Notes: generated by a model not told the origin, from the letters alone. Counted from the first letter of the stretch, positions 23,848-33,577 are shown. The stretch is 56,714 bases of DNA from Bacteroidales bacterium (GCA_014800845.1 JAAVFJ010000014.1:1-56714), one strand, 5' to 3'. Made by a program: numbers and translations.

Positions 23848-24864
23848 TTAGATAGTTACGCGGGAATATGGGGGGAGGTCGAGAGAGGCGTAGTCACCCT
23901 CGAGCAGTTTGAAATAGCCGGCAATGGCCACCATGGCAGCGTTGTCAGTGGTGAAAGAGCGGGGAGGAATCCAAGCGCGTATGCCTCGCTCGGCGCAGAA
24001 ACGCTCTATGGCCGTGCGCACGCCGCTGTTGGCAGAGACGCCGCCGCCGATTGCAAGCTGCTTCACCGGATGCTCCTTTACGGCTTTGTCGAGTTTGTCG
24101 AGCAGAATTTCTATGATAGTGTGCTGCAGAGAGGCGGCCAGGTCAGCTATATTATTGGTTATGAAGTCGGGGTCCTTGCGGAGATTGTCGCGCAGGGTGT
24201 AGAGGAAAGAGGTCTTGAGGCCGGAGAAGGAGTAGTCCAGTCCCGGTATGTGGGGTTTTGCAAACTTGAATCTGTGAGGGTCGCCCTCGGCTGCGAGGCG
24301 GTCAATGTGCGGACCGCCGGGGTAGGGGAGGCCGAGCACTTTCGCGCACTTGTCGAAGGCTTCGCCGGCGGCATCGTCGATGGTGCGACCGAGAATCTCC
24401 ATGTCAGAAGGTGATTTGACCATGATAATCTGGGAGTTGCCGCCCGAAATCAGCAGGCACATGAAGGGGAATTCGGGCACCTCGTCAGTCTCGGCGGTGC
24501 GCACGAACTGCGCCAGCACATGACCATGCAGGTGGTTGACGTCGATAACCGGTATTTGCAGTGCTATTGCGAGCCCTTTGGCAAATGATGTGCCTACGAG
24601 CAGAGAGCCCAGCAGGCCGGGGCCACGAGTAAAGGCTATGGCCGATAGCTGCTCTTTGCTTACACCCGCCTGGCGAAGCGCTTCGCTCACCACCGGAACT
24701 ATATTCTGAATATGTGCGCGTGAGGCTAACTCTGGCACCACACCGCCGTAGGCTTCATGTACCTTTTGGGAGGCTATGACATTGCTGAGCAGAATTCCGT
24801 CGCTCACCACGGCTGCGGAAGTATCGTCGCAAGAAGACTCTATGCCAAGTATAATCTTACTCAT
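23848..24864 (-). CDS. tsaD: tRNA N6-adenosine threonylcarbamoyltransferase
   Basis: Catalytic subunit of the t6A37 tRNA modification, essential in most bacteria; works with TsaB and TsaE. The 338-residue product begins with the ASKHA phosphate-binding motif GIESSCDDTSAAV (about 7-19), has VPELASRAHIQNI, the metal-ligand motif NHLHGH (about 109-114), the SGGNSQI loop, GGGVSANSG and TTDNAAMVA, which carries the last metal-binding aspartate. Length is normal. A perfect Bacteroidetes promoter (24869-24899) ends only 4 nt before the ATG, so the mRNA is probably leaderless. Confidence 0.96.
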   Translation of the reverse strand: MSKIILGIESSCDDTSAAVVSDGILLSNVIASQKVHEAYGGVVPELASRAHIQNIVPVVSEALRQAGVSKEQLSAIAFTRGPGLLGSLLVGTSFAKGLAIALQIPVIDVNHLHGHVLAQFVRTAETDEVPEFPFMCLLISGGNSQIIMVKSPSDMEILGRTIDDAAGEAFDKCAKVLGLPYPGGPHIDRLAAEGDPHRFKFAKPHIPGLDYSFSGLKTSFLYTLRDNLRKDPDFITNNIADLAASLQHTIIEILLDKLDKAVKEHPVKQLAIGGGVSANSGVRTAIERFCAERGIRAWIPPRSFTTDNAAMVAIAGYFKLLEGDYASLDLPPYSRVTI

Positions 24865-24868
24865 AATG

Positions 24869-24899
24869 CAAAGTTAATCATAAGAATTTTGTCTGCAAA
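24869..24899 (-). promoter_or_regulatory. Promoter of tsaD, predicting a leaderless mRNA
   Basis: Minus-strand TTTG (24896-24899), exactly 19 bp, TAACTTTG (24869-24876): both boxes match the consensus. The predicted start site falls on or within 3 nt of the tsaD ATG at 24864. Confidence 0.75.
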
Positions 24900-24918
24900 A
24901 AAATTATAGCTAATTTTG
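24888..24918 (+). promoter_or_regulatory. Promoter of tamB, interlocked with that of tsaD
   Basis: Plus-strand TTTG (24888-24891), exactly 19 bp, TAATTTTG (24911-24918): both boxes match. The -33 boxes of the two divergent promoters sit 4 bp apart, and each lies inside the spacer of the other promoter or next to it, so both cannot be bound at once. Confidence 0.75.
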
Positions 24919-24938
24919 TAGTCTTAATCCATCACGGA

Positions 24939-27900
24939 GTGTTGCGCAAAGCTTACCAAATAGTCCGGAATATCATTTTTTCGATAGTGCTCACACTGGC
25001 GGCCCTTTATGTGTTGCTTTATGTGGCGTTGTCTCTGCCCTTTGTGCAGAATGTGGTGAGGGACATAGCTTGCAGCGAGCTCAACAAAAAGACCGGCGGC
25101 GAGTTTGCCATAGACCATGTCGGCATCTCCCCCTTCAACAAGCTTATGCTTGAGGGTGTCAGTCTTAAGGACCCGGAGGGGAAGCAGGTTGCTACAGCTC
25201 AGAAGATAGGTGCCGGCATAGCGATTTGGCGACTTATCCTGAAGGGGGAAATCATCATAACCTTCGGCGAGATTGTGGAACTTGACGCGAGAATCACTCA
25301 GAAATCCCCTGATTCAAAGACTAATATACAGTTTCTGATTGATGCCTTTGCCTCAAAGGACAAGAACAAACCACCAACTATGTTTGATTTGCAAATCAAC
25401 AACATAGTGCTTCGCCGCTGTGCCGTGAGTTTCGACAAGCTCTGGATTCCCCGCCTGGAGGATGATGAACATTTTGATGCCAATCATCTTAGGGTCAGCA
25501 ACTTGTCGGCAGATATGCGCATACCGGTCATGCGCAACGACGATTTCCTCGTGGATCTGCGTCGCCTCTCGTTTGATGAAGCATCCGGGCTTGAGCTCCG
25601 CAACCTCAGCGGCCGGTTTGTAATCAACACCGGGGAGCTCAGCGCCGAGAATCTGACTGTGCAGCTGCCCGGTTCGCTTGTGAAATTTCCCAAGCTGAGC
25701 TATAAAATTAATGGCTTTAAGGATATCCCCGCTCAATTGCTTGAGCACCCCCTGGCACTCCGGCTCGATGACGTGCGCGTGACCCCCTCCGACCTGAGCT
25801 GTTTCCTCCCCGCGCTTGCCAACTACACGAAGCCGTTGAGCCTCGACCTCAGCGCCGAATATTTCAAAGGGACTTTGGACCTTGAGCGATTCCGCCTTGA
25901 CATGCCCGAGGGTGTGAAGCTCGATGTGGCCGGTACCGCGCTCCATCTGACTAAGCCTTTAAGTAGCTGGAATGTAGACATCTCCAAGCTTGAGGTGAAG
26001 GCCGACGGCACCGCCATTGGTGCTCTGGTCACTGACTTTACAACCCTTTCGGCTGACCGAATAGCCCTTATCAGGCGTGTAGGCAACGTGACGTTTGCCG
26101 GCCATGCACGCGGAAATATGGACAACATTTCCTTTGACGGCTCCATAGATTGTGCGCTCGGCTCGGCAGTAATGGACATCATGGCACACAAACATAAGAA
26201 CCTTTATGAGATTGTGGCTGAGGTAAGTACCCCCGGTTTTGAAGTGGGGCGGCTGCTTGACAACCCCATCGTGGGGAAGATGATCACCAAGGCATCTGTG
26301 GCCGGAAGCGTAGGCAAAGGGGTGCTTGAGGGGCATGTCACTGTCGACGCGCCATTGCTCACCTTCAAGGACTACGCCTACTCCGGCATCAAAGTGGACG
26401 TGATGCGCAAGGGTTCGCTGATAAATGGTAATATTTCGGCGCTCGATGAGAATGTAGACCTTGAAATCAATGGTGAAGTGAACTTGCAGCAGTCCGCGCC
26501 GCTCATCGACATACATGGTGAGGTGCGCACCCTGCGGCTCTCCCCGCTGAACCTTGCCGCGCAATACTCCGATGCAGAGATGAGCGGCATGTTTGACGTA
26601 AGCCTCGCAGGCCGAAACCTTGAGGATATGACCGGTTACGTGGATTTTGAAGACATACACTTCTCTAACAATCAATATAAGGACCTCACGCTCAATCATC
26701 TGCGTGTGGAGAGCCACCGCTCCGAGCTCCCTTACAGCCTCACGCTGCAGAGCGACCTGCTCGACGCGAGCATAGAGGGTGACTACACTCTCAAAACAAT
26801 GCCGACCTCCATGATGGCGCTTGCCGCTCACTATCTGCCGTCGCTCGTTTCGCCGAAGGGTGAAGGGAGTGTGCAGGACTACAAGTGGCAGGTGAAAGTG
26901 CATCATGACTGCCCCCTGCTCTCCGTAGTCAAGCTGCCGGTGACGCTGCTTGAGGACCTTGTGATTTCCGGCGATTGCGACACTCGCCGTGGCACTGCCT
27001 CCATGCTGATGAATGTGCCTTATCTGCAGCAGGGGCAGGACAAGCTCATTCGCGACACGCGCCTGCAGCTGTATGTGGACACGGCCACGAATCTCTGCCG
27101 CCTTGACTTAGGTACCCGTATTCCTAACAAGAAGGGCCCGATTGACTTGTCGCTTGTGGTGAATGTGGCTAACGACAGTGTCCACTCCGACATCGGGTGG
27201 GATTTCAATCGCCAGCGCGCATACCGCGGTGAGGTGAGCCTTACGGGGCTTTTCGGGGAGAAAACACCTGAGGGGAGGCCGATTAGCGTGCTTGTCAATC
27301 CCTCGCAGTTTGTGGTAAATGACACCGTCTGGAATATTGACCCGGCCCGTCTGCTTTGGGCCGACAAGAAGCTCACGGCCGAGAATGTCTGCGTGCACCG
27401 ACCGGGACAGATGGCGCTGATAAATGGCGTGGCTTCCGCCGACAGTGCCGACCGTATGCTGATAACTCTCAAGGACATAGACCTGGACTATGTGTTTGAG
27501 GCGCTCAATATCAATTATGTGACCTTTGGCGGCCGTGCTTCCGGCGAGCTTTACGCATCGGCGGCATTCAGCAAAACGCCTGTGCTCCGCACCGATTCGT
27601 TGGCTGTCAACAATCTCACCTACAATGGTTGCCGTCTGGGCGACGCGCTCATAAAGAGCTATTTCGACAATGCTGAGCAGTCCGTGCATATAGCTGCCGA
27701 TGTGAGAGACCGGGGGCGGCGGGCCGCTGCTATTGATGGCGATATTTTTGTCACGCGCGACAGTCTCAGCATAGGCATAGCGGCCGATTCAGTGAACGTA
27801 TCTTTCCTGCAACCATTCATGGCAGCTTTCAGCTCCGCTGTGGAGGGCAGGGCGTCAGGTCACGTCAAACTCTTCGGCACCTTCAAGGATATTGACCTCA

Positions 27901-29447
27901 TAGGGCGTGTGCATGCCGACACGCTGCGCATGAAGATTGATGTGACAAACACGTGGTATTCCGCCTCAGATTCCGTGATAATTGATCCGGGTTGCATCAA
28001 CCTCACCAACATAACCCTGCGCGACAGAGAGGGGCATACGGCGCTCCTTAACGGCCAGGTGCGTCACAGTTATTTCCATGATCCGACCTTTGACTTCGCC
28101 ATTACTGATGCCCGCAATTTCCTCTGCTACGACACGGATGCCTCCAGTGGCGAACGCTGGTGGGGAACTATCTACGGCAACGGCTCGGGACTGATGAAGG
28201 GTGTTCCCGGTTATATTCATGTGGAGGTGGACATGGCTTCCGCTCCCGGCTCTACATTTACTTTTGTGCTCGACGACCACGAGGAGGCTGCTGAGTATGA
28301 GTTTATTACCTTTACTGACAGGCGCAAGGAGGCCGAGGAACTGCGCCTCAGCGAGCAGCTCGGCAATGAGCCTGAGGAGCCGGAATTCCTGAAGCGTTTC
28401 CGCCGAAGAGCCGAGGAGCAGCAGCAAGAACGGCCCACGCGCTATGACATGTCGCTGCGCATGAGAGCCACCCCTGACGCCAAGGTAAATATAATCATGG
28501 ACCCCGTGGCCGGCGACCGCATTGCCGCTACCGGCTCCGGTGCCCTGCGCATGACCTATAACTCTGACGATGAGCTGAATCTCTATGGTACCTACACGCT
28601 CGACCAGGGCAATTATAACTTCACGCTTCAGGACCTCATCGTGCGCGATTTCATAATCAAGGAGGGCTCCAAGATTTCGTTTAACGGCAACCCGCTGCAG
28701 GCTCTCCTCTCGCTCACGGCCGCCTACCGTGTGAACACGTCGCTCACCGAGCTGGACAAGTCGTTTGCCACTGACCGAGAGCTCAACCGCACGAATGTGC
28801 CTGTGGAGGCACTGCTGAAGGTGGACGGCCAGATGCAGAGCCCCGAGATAACCTTCGACCTTGATTTCCCGACACTTTCGGCCGATGTGGCCAGCAAGGT
28901 GAAGAGCATCATCTCCACCTCCGACATGATGAACCGCCAGATAATCTATCTGCTGGCGCTCAATCGCTTCTATACTCCCGACTATATGAACACGTCGGGC
29001 AACAACAATGAGCTGGCGTCGGTAGCCTCGACCACCCTCTCCACGCAGCTCGGGCAGATGCTCGGACAGCTTGCTCCCGGCTGGACCTTCTCGCCATATT
29101 TCCGCACCGACAAGGGTGACTTCTCCGATATGGAGGTGGACCTGGCACTCTCCTCGGCTCTCTTCAATAACCGCCTGCTGCTCAATGGCAACCTCGGCTA
29201 TCGCGACAGGTCTACCTCTAACACAACCTTTGTGGGTGACTTCGACATAGAGTATCTGCTCAACCCCTCGGGCACACTGCGCCTGAAGGCTTACAACCAC
29301 TTCAATGACCAGAACTACTATCTTCGTTCGGCTCTGACCACTCAGGGACTCGGCATAGTCTTCAAGCGCGATTTCAATCGTTTCCTGCCCGGGCTCTTCC
29401 GACGTCGCAAACCGAAAGCCGCTGGCGACTCTACAAATAAGAAATGA
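24939..29447 (+). CDS. TamB/AsmA-like translocation and assembly module protein
   Basis: 1502-residue envelope protein of the TamB (DUF490) family, thought to move phospholipid between the membranes or to help outer-membrane protein assembly. An N-terminal membrane helix (about 11-36) anchors it in the inner membrane, followed by a very long repetitive beta region (predicted hydrophobic groove) and the C-terminal DUF490 domain (about 1150-1470). A short charged insertion rich in E, R and Q lies near residue 1125-1165. The start is GTG, since no ATG follows the promoter in frame; TTG one codon later is possible. The product ends in a basic tail. It overlaps the next gene by 4 nt. Confidence 0.88.
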   Translation: MLRKAYQIVRNIIFSIVLTLAALYVLLYVALSLPFVQNVVRDIACSELNKKTGGEFAIDHVGISPFNKLMLEGVSLKDPEGKQVATAQKIGAGIAIWRLILKGEIIITFGEIVELDARITQKSPDSKTNIQFLIDAFASKDKNKPPTMFDLQINNIVLRRCAVSFDKLWIPRLEDDEHFDANHLRVSNLSADMRIPVMRNDDFLVDLRRLSFDEASGLELRNLSGRFVINTGELSAENLTVQLPGSLVKFPKLSYKINGFKDIPAQLLEHPLALRLDDVRVTPSDLSCFLPALANYTKPLSLDLSAEYFKGTLDLERFRLDMPEGVKLDVAGTALHLTKPLSSWNVDISKLEVKADGTAIGALVTDFTTLSADRIALIRRVGNVTFAGHARGNMDNISFDGSIDCALGSAVMDIMAHKHKNLYEIVAEVSTPGFEVGRLLDNPIVGKMITKASVAGSVGKGVLEGHVTVDAPLLTFKDYAYSGIKVDVMRKGSLINGNISALDENVDLEINGEVNLQQSAPLIDIHGEVRTLRLSPLNLAAQYSDAEMSGMFDVSLAGRNLEDMTGYVDFEDIHFSNNQYKDLTLNHLRVESHRSELPYSLTLQSDLLDASIEGDYTLKTMPTSMMALAAHYLPSLVSPKGEGSVQDYKWQVKVHHDCPLLSVVKLPVTLLEDLVISGDCDTRRGTASMLMNVPYLQQGQDKLIRDTRLQLYVDTATNLCRLDLGTRIPNKKGPIDLSLVVNVANDSVHSDIGWDFNRQRAYRGEVSLTGLFGEKTPEGRPISVLVNPSQFVVNDTVWNIDPARLLWADKKLTAENVCVHRPGQMALINGVASADSADRMLITLKDIDLDYVFEALNINYVTFGGRASGELYASAAFSKTPVLRTDSLAVNNLTYNGCRLGDALIKSYFDNAEQSVHIAADVRDRGRRAAAIDGDIFVTRDSLSIGIAADSVNVSFLQPFMAAFSSAVEGRASGHVKLFGTFKDIDLIGRVHADTLRMKIDVTNTWYSASDSVIIDPGCINLTNITLRDREGHTALLNGQVRHSYFHDPTFDFAITDARNFLCYDTDASSGERWWGTIYGNGSGLMKGVPGYIHVEVDMASAPGSTFTFVLDDHEEAAEYEFITFTDRRKEAEELRLSEQLGNEPEEPEFLKRFRRRAEEQQQERPTRYDMSLRMRATPDAKVNIIMDPVAGDRIAATGSGALRMTYNSDDELNLYGTYTLDQGNYNFTLQDLIVRDFIIKEGSKISFNGNPLQALLSLTAAYRVNTSLTELDKSFATDRELNRTNVPVEALLKVDGQMQSPEITFDLDFPTLSADVASKVKSIISTSDMMNRQIIYLLALNRFYTPDYMNTSGNNNELASVASTTLSTQLGQMLGQLAPGWTFSPYFRTDKGDFSDMEVDLALSSALFNNRLLLNGNLGYRDRSTSNTTFVGDFDIEYLLNPSGTLRLKAYNHFNDQNYYLRSALTTQGLGIVFKRDFNRFLPGLFRRRKPKAAGDSTNKK

Positions 29448-30220
29448 TGAAAGCCCACGAGTTTGAAGCTGAGATGATTAAGCAGTATGATGAGGCGCAA
29501 TCAAATCACCTGATGCGCTTCTTTAAGACCGCTCCCGGAGAGTATGGGGAGGGTGACTGCTTCCTGGGCGTTAGGAACCCGGAAATTCGCCGACTTGTGA
29601 AAGAATATGCCCCGTCCATGTCAATCGCAGATGTGGAGTATCTCACCGACTCGAAGTGGCATGAAGTGCGTGTCGGTGGCTTCCTCATTCTGGTCTCCCT
29701 TTACTCGAAGCAGGCTGCGCGTGAACGGCGTAAGCGCTCACCCAAGCGCCGGCAAGCCGAAATGTGCGAATCTGGCCTGACCGCAAGGGATTATGTGGAT
29801 GCTTACCTGATGATGCTTGATCGCGGCAATAACTGGGACCTGGTGGATTTGGTGGCGCCTAAGATTCTCGGCGACCGACTGACTGATCATCCTGAAGAGC
29901 GGGGAGTGCTCCGGGAGTTGGCGCGCATGGAGGGGAAGCTGTGGCACCAGCGAGTGGCTATGGTGAGCACGTGGACACTGATTCGCTCCGGCAGTTACGT
30001 CGAGGCGTTGGAGCTTGCCGAGTATTTCCTCACCCATCGTCACGACTTGATACATAAGGCTTCCGGATGGATGCTTCGCGAGGTCGGCAAACGAGGTGGT
30101 ATACCTCTGCTGCTGCAATTCCTTGACGCCCACGCCACTGCAATGCCCCGCACCATGCTCCGCTACGCGATAGAGCAACTTCCCGAGCCGCAGCGGCAGC
30201 ACTACCTCCATCTGCGATAA
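29444..30220 (+). CDS. DNA alkylation repair protein (AlkD-like)
   Basis: 258-residue all-helical HEAT-repeat protein of the DNA alkylation repair (AlkC/AlkD) family, which excises N3- and N7-alkylpurines without base flipping. Landmarks include the early VRNPEIRRLVKEY, DSKWHEVRVGGFLIL, and the conserved NNWDLVDLVAPKILGD with the W and D residues that line the AlkD DNA-binding cleft. A basic insertion (RERRKRSPKRRQ, about 92-103) separates early helices. The ATG overlaps the tamB stop by 4 nt (ATGA), so translation is coupled. The family also contains inactive relatives; the glycosylase role is inferred. Confidence 0.88.
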   Translation: MMKAHEFEAEMIKQYDEAQSNHLMRFFKTAPGEYGEGDCFLGVRNPEIRRLVKEYAPSMSIADVEYLTDSKWHEVRVGGFLILVSLYSKQAARERRKRSPKRRQAEMCESGLTARDYVDAYLMMLDRGNNWDLVDLVAPKILGDRLTDHPEERGVLRELARMEGKLWHQRVAMVSTWTLIRSGSYVEALELAEYFLTHRHDLIHKASGWMLREVGKRGGIPLLLQFLDAHATAMPRTMLRYAIEQLPEPQRQHYLHLR

Positions 30221-30273
30221 TAGTATGCCGCTGTTTATCGTGGCTTAAAAGTAGTGGCATAAAAATAAAAATT

Positions 30274-30304
30274 GCCCTCGCGCTGTATCACACAGCGTGA
30301 GGGC
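30274..30304 (-). terminator. Terminator between convergent alkD-like and FadL-type genes
   Basis: A 13-bp stem with one mismatch, GCCCTCGCGCTGT / ACAGCGTGAGGGC, loop ATCAC. Read leftward, it is followed by AATTTTTATTTTTATG, a good U-tract for the FadL-type gene. It may also stop rightward transcription from tamB-alkD. Confidence 0.85.
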
Positions 30305-30329
30305 AAATCATTATTAACCTAATTCTTTC

Positions 30330-31982
30330 TTAGAATTTGAAGCCGAGGGTGAGCACTGCCTGCGAGTTGGCGCCGGTCATTTTGGCAGTGGCGCCGGAGC
30401 CTGCGAGGTTCTCGGGGTCGGCAGTGAATGCATGCCACTCGGATGAGCGATGACGGTAAACGTAGGCTGCATCCAGGTAGAAATGCTTGTAGCGATAGCC
30501 GAGACCGGCTGTAACGTAGTCGGTGGCATCATCAAACTCGTAGGAGGGGTCGGTGCCTGCGGTGTAGATAATCATCTGATCATCCTTGGCAGCCTCTTTC
30601 ACAGGCGATGAGGTGTGGGCGTAGCCGAGACGCACGCTGAATTCAGGAAGCACTCGATACTCTACACCGGCACGGAAGGTCACCGAAGTCTTGTAGTAAT
30701 CCTTTATGTCCTTGTTGGTGTAGTAGAAAGGATTGTTGATATCCTCGTCGGCCCAGCCCCAGGAATCGCGGGTGTAATAGGGGTCAGACAACTTGAGGTA
30801 CTGGTGAGCGGTCCAATCCACATCGGCACTGATAATCATTTTGCCGTCAATCACGCCGGCGGCACTCGCTATGAAGCGCCAGGGGGTGCGGAGGTTGAAA
30901 TCGTTGTAGCCGGTGTAGCCGCCGTTGGTCTGCGCGCCTCCGGGGCGAAGGTCGGTCTGCGGATAATTGTAGGTAGTGTTGGCGCCGAAGTCTTCAGTGA
31001 GTTTGTACCAGGTGGGAGTGTGGAACGCAAAGCCGAGGCGCAGCTCCTGGATGGGTTTTACTATGAAGCCGAGCTTGTAGTTCCAGCCGCTGCCGCTCAC
31101 TGAGAAGTAGTTCTGTATGTCCCAGTCGGCCTGACTGCGGGTCATGACAGTGCCGCTCTGCCCATCAACACCCACGTAGGCATTGTCGAGATATTCGGTG
31201 TAGAGACTGCGGCGAGTGAAGTCAATGTTCATGATGCCGAAGTCCATACCCCAATAGATGAGGTTGCCGAAGTTGCCACCGAAGGAGATGTTGTATTCAT
31301 CGATGCCACCGGTTTCATCTACCTCAATGATTGACTCACCGGAGGTGCCGGCGCCGTAGAGACCCACGAAGCCGGGAGCCTCATTGTCGGTAGTGGTAGG
31401 GGAGATGAGGTTGGATTCATAGCCGAGAATTGTAATCCAGGGAGCTGCAAAGTCAGAGTAGCCCACGTAGGGATCATAGGAAGAAGTGGCCTGAAGGTCA
31501 GAGAGCCAGAGCTCGTTGCTGTTGGCCACACCGGCTATGTAGTTGCTCATGGAGTTGGTGATATTCTTGGCGCGCCCAGCGTAGCGGCGGTTAAACGATG
31601 CAGCGCGATTGTAGGTGAAACCCCAGTTGAGGTTTTTCAGAACGCCGTTGAAGCGGGCGGTGCCTACGTAGCCTATGTTGTTGAATAGGAACGAAGTGCG
31701 GTCTACCGAAGTCTTCAATCCGCTGAAGTCCATGGTGTTATGATTGAAATCAAGGTCCATGGTCATGCCTATGTCTGAGGAGCGGTAGACGCCTATTCCG
31801 GCAGGGTTGTAAGAGAGTGTGGTGAGGTCACCACCCAGCGCACCGAAAGCACCACCCATGCCCATGAAGCGTGCTGTGCCCTTAAGGTCTTGGCGGCCAA
31901 GTGTGTAAGCGTCGATGGCCGACTGTGCTGAGGCGCTGAGAGCACCTGCTGCTATAAGAAGAGTGAGTAAAGATTTTCTCAT
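30330..31982 (-). CDS. OmpP1/FadL/TodX-type outer membrane transport protein
   Basis: 550-residue outer-membrane beta-barrel for hydrophobic substrates such as long-chain fatty acids. A signal peptide is clear (MRKSLLTLLIAAGALSASAQ, cleavage after about residue 20). The FadL-type N-terminal hatch follows: GTARFMGMGGAFGALGGDLTTLSYNPAGIGVYR, in which the NPAG motif is the family hallmark. Alternating aromatic and polar strands fill the rest, and the last residues LTLGFKF end in Phe, as needed for BAM insertion. Its upstream neighbour on the same strand is a secreted low-complexity protein. The substrate is unknown. Confidence 0.93.
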   Translation of the reverse strand: MRKSLLTLLIAAGALSASAQSAIDAYTLGRQDLKGTARFMGMGGAFGALGGDLTTLSYNPAGIGVYRSSDIGMTMDLDFNHNTMDFSGLKTSVDRTSFLFNNIGYVGTARFNGVLKNLNWGFTYNRAASFNRRYAGRAKNITNSMSNYIAGVANSNELWLSDLQATSSYDPYVGYSDFAAPWITILGYESNLISPTTTDNEAPGFVGLYGAGTSGESIIEVDETGGIDEYNISFGGNFGNLIYWGMDFGIMNIDFTRRSLYTEYLDNAYVGVDGQSGTVMTRSQADWDIQNYFSVSGSGWNYKLGFIVKPIQELRLGFAFHTPTWYKLTEDFGANTTYNYPQTDLRPGGAQTNGGYTGYNDFNLRTPWRFIASAAGVIDGKMIISADVDWTAHQYLKLSDPYYTRDSWGWADEDINNPFYYTNKDIKDYYKTSVTFRAGVEYRVLPEFSVRLGYAHTSSPVKEAAKDDQMIIYTAGTDPSYEFDDATDYVTAGLGYRYKHFYLDAAYVYRHRSSEWHAFTADPENLAGSGATAKMTGANSQAVLTLGFKF

Positions 31983-32130
31983 ACGGTTAAGTGATTTTTT
32001 TTATAAAGTTGAGCAGGAGAGACTGTCAGAATGATGCATCGAGGCCCGGAGGCCAAGGGGTGTCATCGTGATAATCTCTCCCGCAAACAGGAAATGCTTA
32101 TGAGTTTAAGGGTCAATGTATCAGAGAGTC

Positions 32131-33462
32131 TTAACGGCGTCCGCCACTTGCGCGACCACCACCGCCGCCACGGCTTGAGCTTCCTGATGAACGACCGGCG
32201 CTGCTTGAGCTTGAGGAGCTGCTTGCACCGCTTGAACGGTAGGAAGAGGAGCTGCCGGAGCTGTAAGATGAGCGGGTGCCGTAGCTGGTAGAGGGGCGTG
32301 AAGATGAGCCGGAGTTATAGCGATAAGTGCTGTTGGCTGCACCGGTGGAACCGCGGTAGGATGAATTGCCGCCACGAGTGATGGTGCCGGGGGCAGAGGT
32401 AGCGGGGCGTGCGTTCTGAGTGGTAGCAGGACGGCTGCCTGATCCGAGAGTGCCGGTAGTTTTCACTGCCTGCTGCCATTCGCTTCCGCGCTTCAAGAGG
32501 TTACCGTACTTCACGTCATCTCTGCGCACAGAGTGGTTGGAGATTTGCGGAGTGCGACCATCGGGGCGGTTAGCGGGCTTGATGGTTTGTGTGCTGCCGG
32601 GCCGGGGCTGACGTCCGTTGGTGACATTGCCTGAGAAGGGTCGACGACCGTTGGTGATAGTGCCGGGACGATGGTTGGCAGTGGCACCTAATTCGCGGTG
32701 TCCGTAGCGGTTGGGCTTGCCGGGACGGGGAGCTATACTGGTGTTGCCTGCACTGTTCGGGCGGCCGAGGCTCCATCCGGGACGGGGGCCTACCGAGGGA
32801 CGAGCGGCAAACCAGCCTCTGTCAAACCAGTCGATGCATCCGTTGCCCCATCCGGGACGGTTCCAACCCCATCCCCATCCGGGAGCGCTCCAACCCCAAC
32901 CCCAGCCGAAGCCCCAAGAGGGACCAAGACCATACCAGGGGTCAAGCCAGCCGCTGTACCAACCCCAGTTGGCGGGAGAGTAGAAGCCGCTCCAGGGGGT
33001 GTAAGCCATGTAGTAAGGCACATCAAACCAGCTGCTGAAGGCCGGCCCGGTCACACCGTAGACGATGTTGACGTTGCCATAGGAATTTTCAAGCACATCG
33101 GCAAGCACATCGGCGTTGTCGACTACTATGGTGGGGTTGTAATATTTCTGAATCTGCTGCGTGTAAACGAAGTCTTCGCTATCAGCCATAGCTGAACCGA
33201 TTGTGTCAATAGGAGCGAAGTAGCTGCCGAAGCGGTTGTATTCATCCACATCGCGGTCAAGTTCTATAGAGGGTTGCCAGCCGGCAGCGTAGCCTGACGG
33301 ATTGTCGGCGGTGGCGAAGATAGTCTGGGACTGTACCGTACGTTCACTTTTCTGCTGCTTTTCAGCCTTGCGCCCGTCATAGTAAATGTCGTCCTCAAAA
33401 TCTTGGGCAAAGCCTGTCGCTGTAACAGACAGGGCTGCGAGTAAGTAAAAAAAGTTCTTCAT
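32131..33462 (-). CDS. Secreted low-complexity protein, Trp/Gly-rich middle and Ser/Arg/Gly tail
   Basis: I do not recognise a named family. The 443-residue product has a signal peptide (MKNFFYLLAALSVTATGFAQ), an acidic N-terminal part (about 21-120), and a Trp/Gly/Pro/Tyr-rich stretch (about 135-215, with repeats such as WGWGW). A basic Arg/Pro/Asn/Gly-rich region (about 215-340) follows, then a tail of almost only Ser, Gly, Arg, Thr and Tyr (about 355-443), including runs of up to eight Ser and ending GGGGRASGGRR. Such composition suggests an extended surface or envelope-associated protein. It lies 148 nt upstream of the FadL-type gene on the same strand. Confidence 0.85.
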   Translation of the reverse strand: MKNFFYLLAALSVTATGFAQDFEDDIYYDGRKAEKQQKSERTVQSQTIFATADNPSGYAAGWQPSIELDRDVDEYNRFGSYFAPIDTIGSAMADSEDFVYTQQIQKYYNPTIVVDNADVLADVLENSYGNVNIVYGVTGPAFSSWFDVPYYMAYTPWSGFYSPANWGWYSGWLDPWYGLGPSWGFGWGWGWSAPGWGWGWNRPGWGNGCIDWFDRGWFAARPSVGPRPGWSLGRPNSAGNTSIAPRPGKPNRYGHRELGATANHRPGTITNGRRPFSGNVTNGRQPRPGSTQTIKPANRPDGRTPQISNHSVRRDDVKYGNLLKRGSEWQQAVKTTGTLGSGSRPATTQNARPATSAPGTITRGGNSSYRGSTGAANSTYRYNSGSSSRPSTSYGTRSSYSSGSSSSYRSSGASSSSSSSSAGRSSGSSSRGGGGGRASGGRR

Positions 33463-33547
33463 ACGCTTAAAGTTTTAGTAGTTGAAAGCCGAGTTATCCG
33501 GCTGTCTTTGTTTAAAAGACCATAGATTGTAGAAAAGGTTTAATGCC

Positions 33548-33577
33548 CAAAATTAAAATTTTATTTGAAACTGCAAA
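33548..33577 (-). promoter_or_regulatory. Promoter of the low-complexity secreted protein gene
   Basis: Minus-strand TTTG (33574-33577), 18 bp, TAATTTTG (33548-33555). The leader is about 80 nt and holds a small AGCCG / CGGCT hairpin. Confidence 0.6.

Noticed and set aside
27966..29300. 444-codon open frame antisense to tamB
   Set aside because: Low-complexity residue pattern set by the codons of tamB on the other strand; no motifs.
31983..32130. Riboswitch before the FadL-type gene
   Set aside because: Some pairing is visible but no known riboswitch core was recognised.
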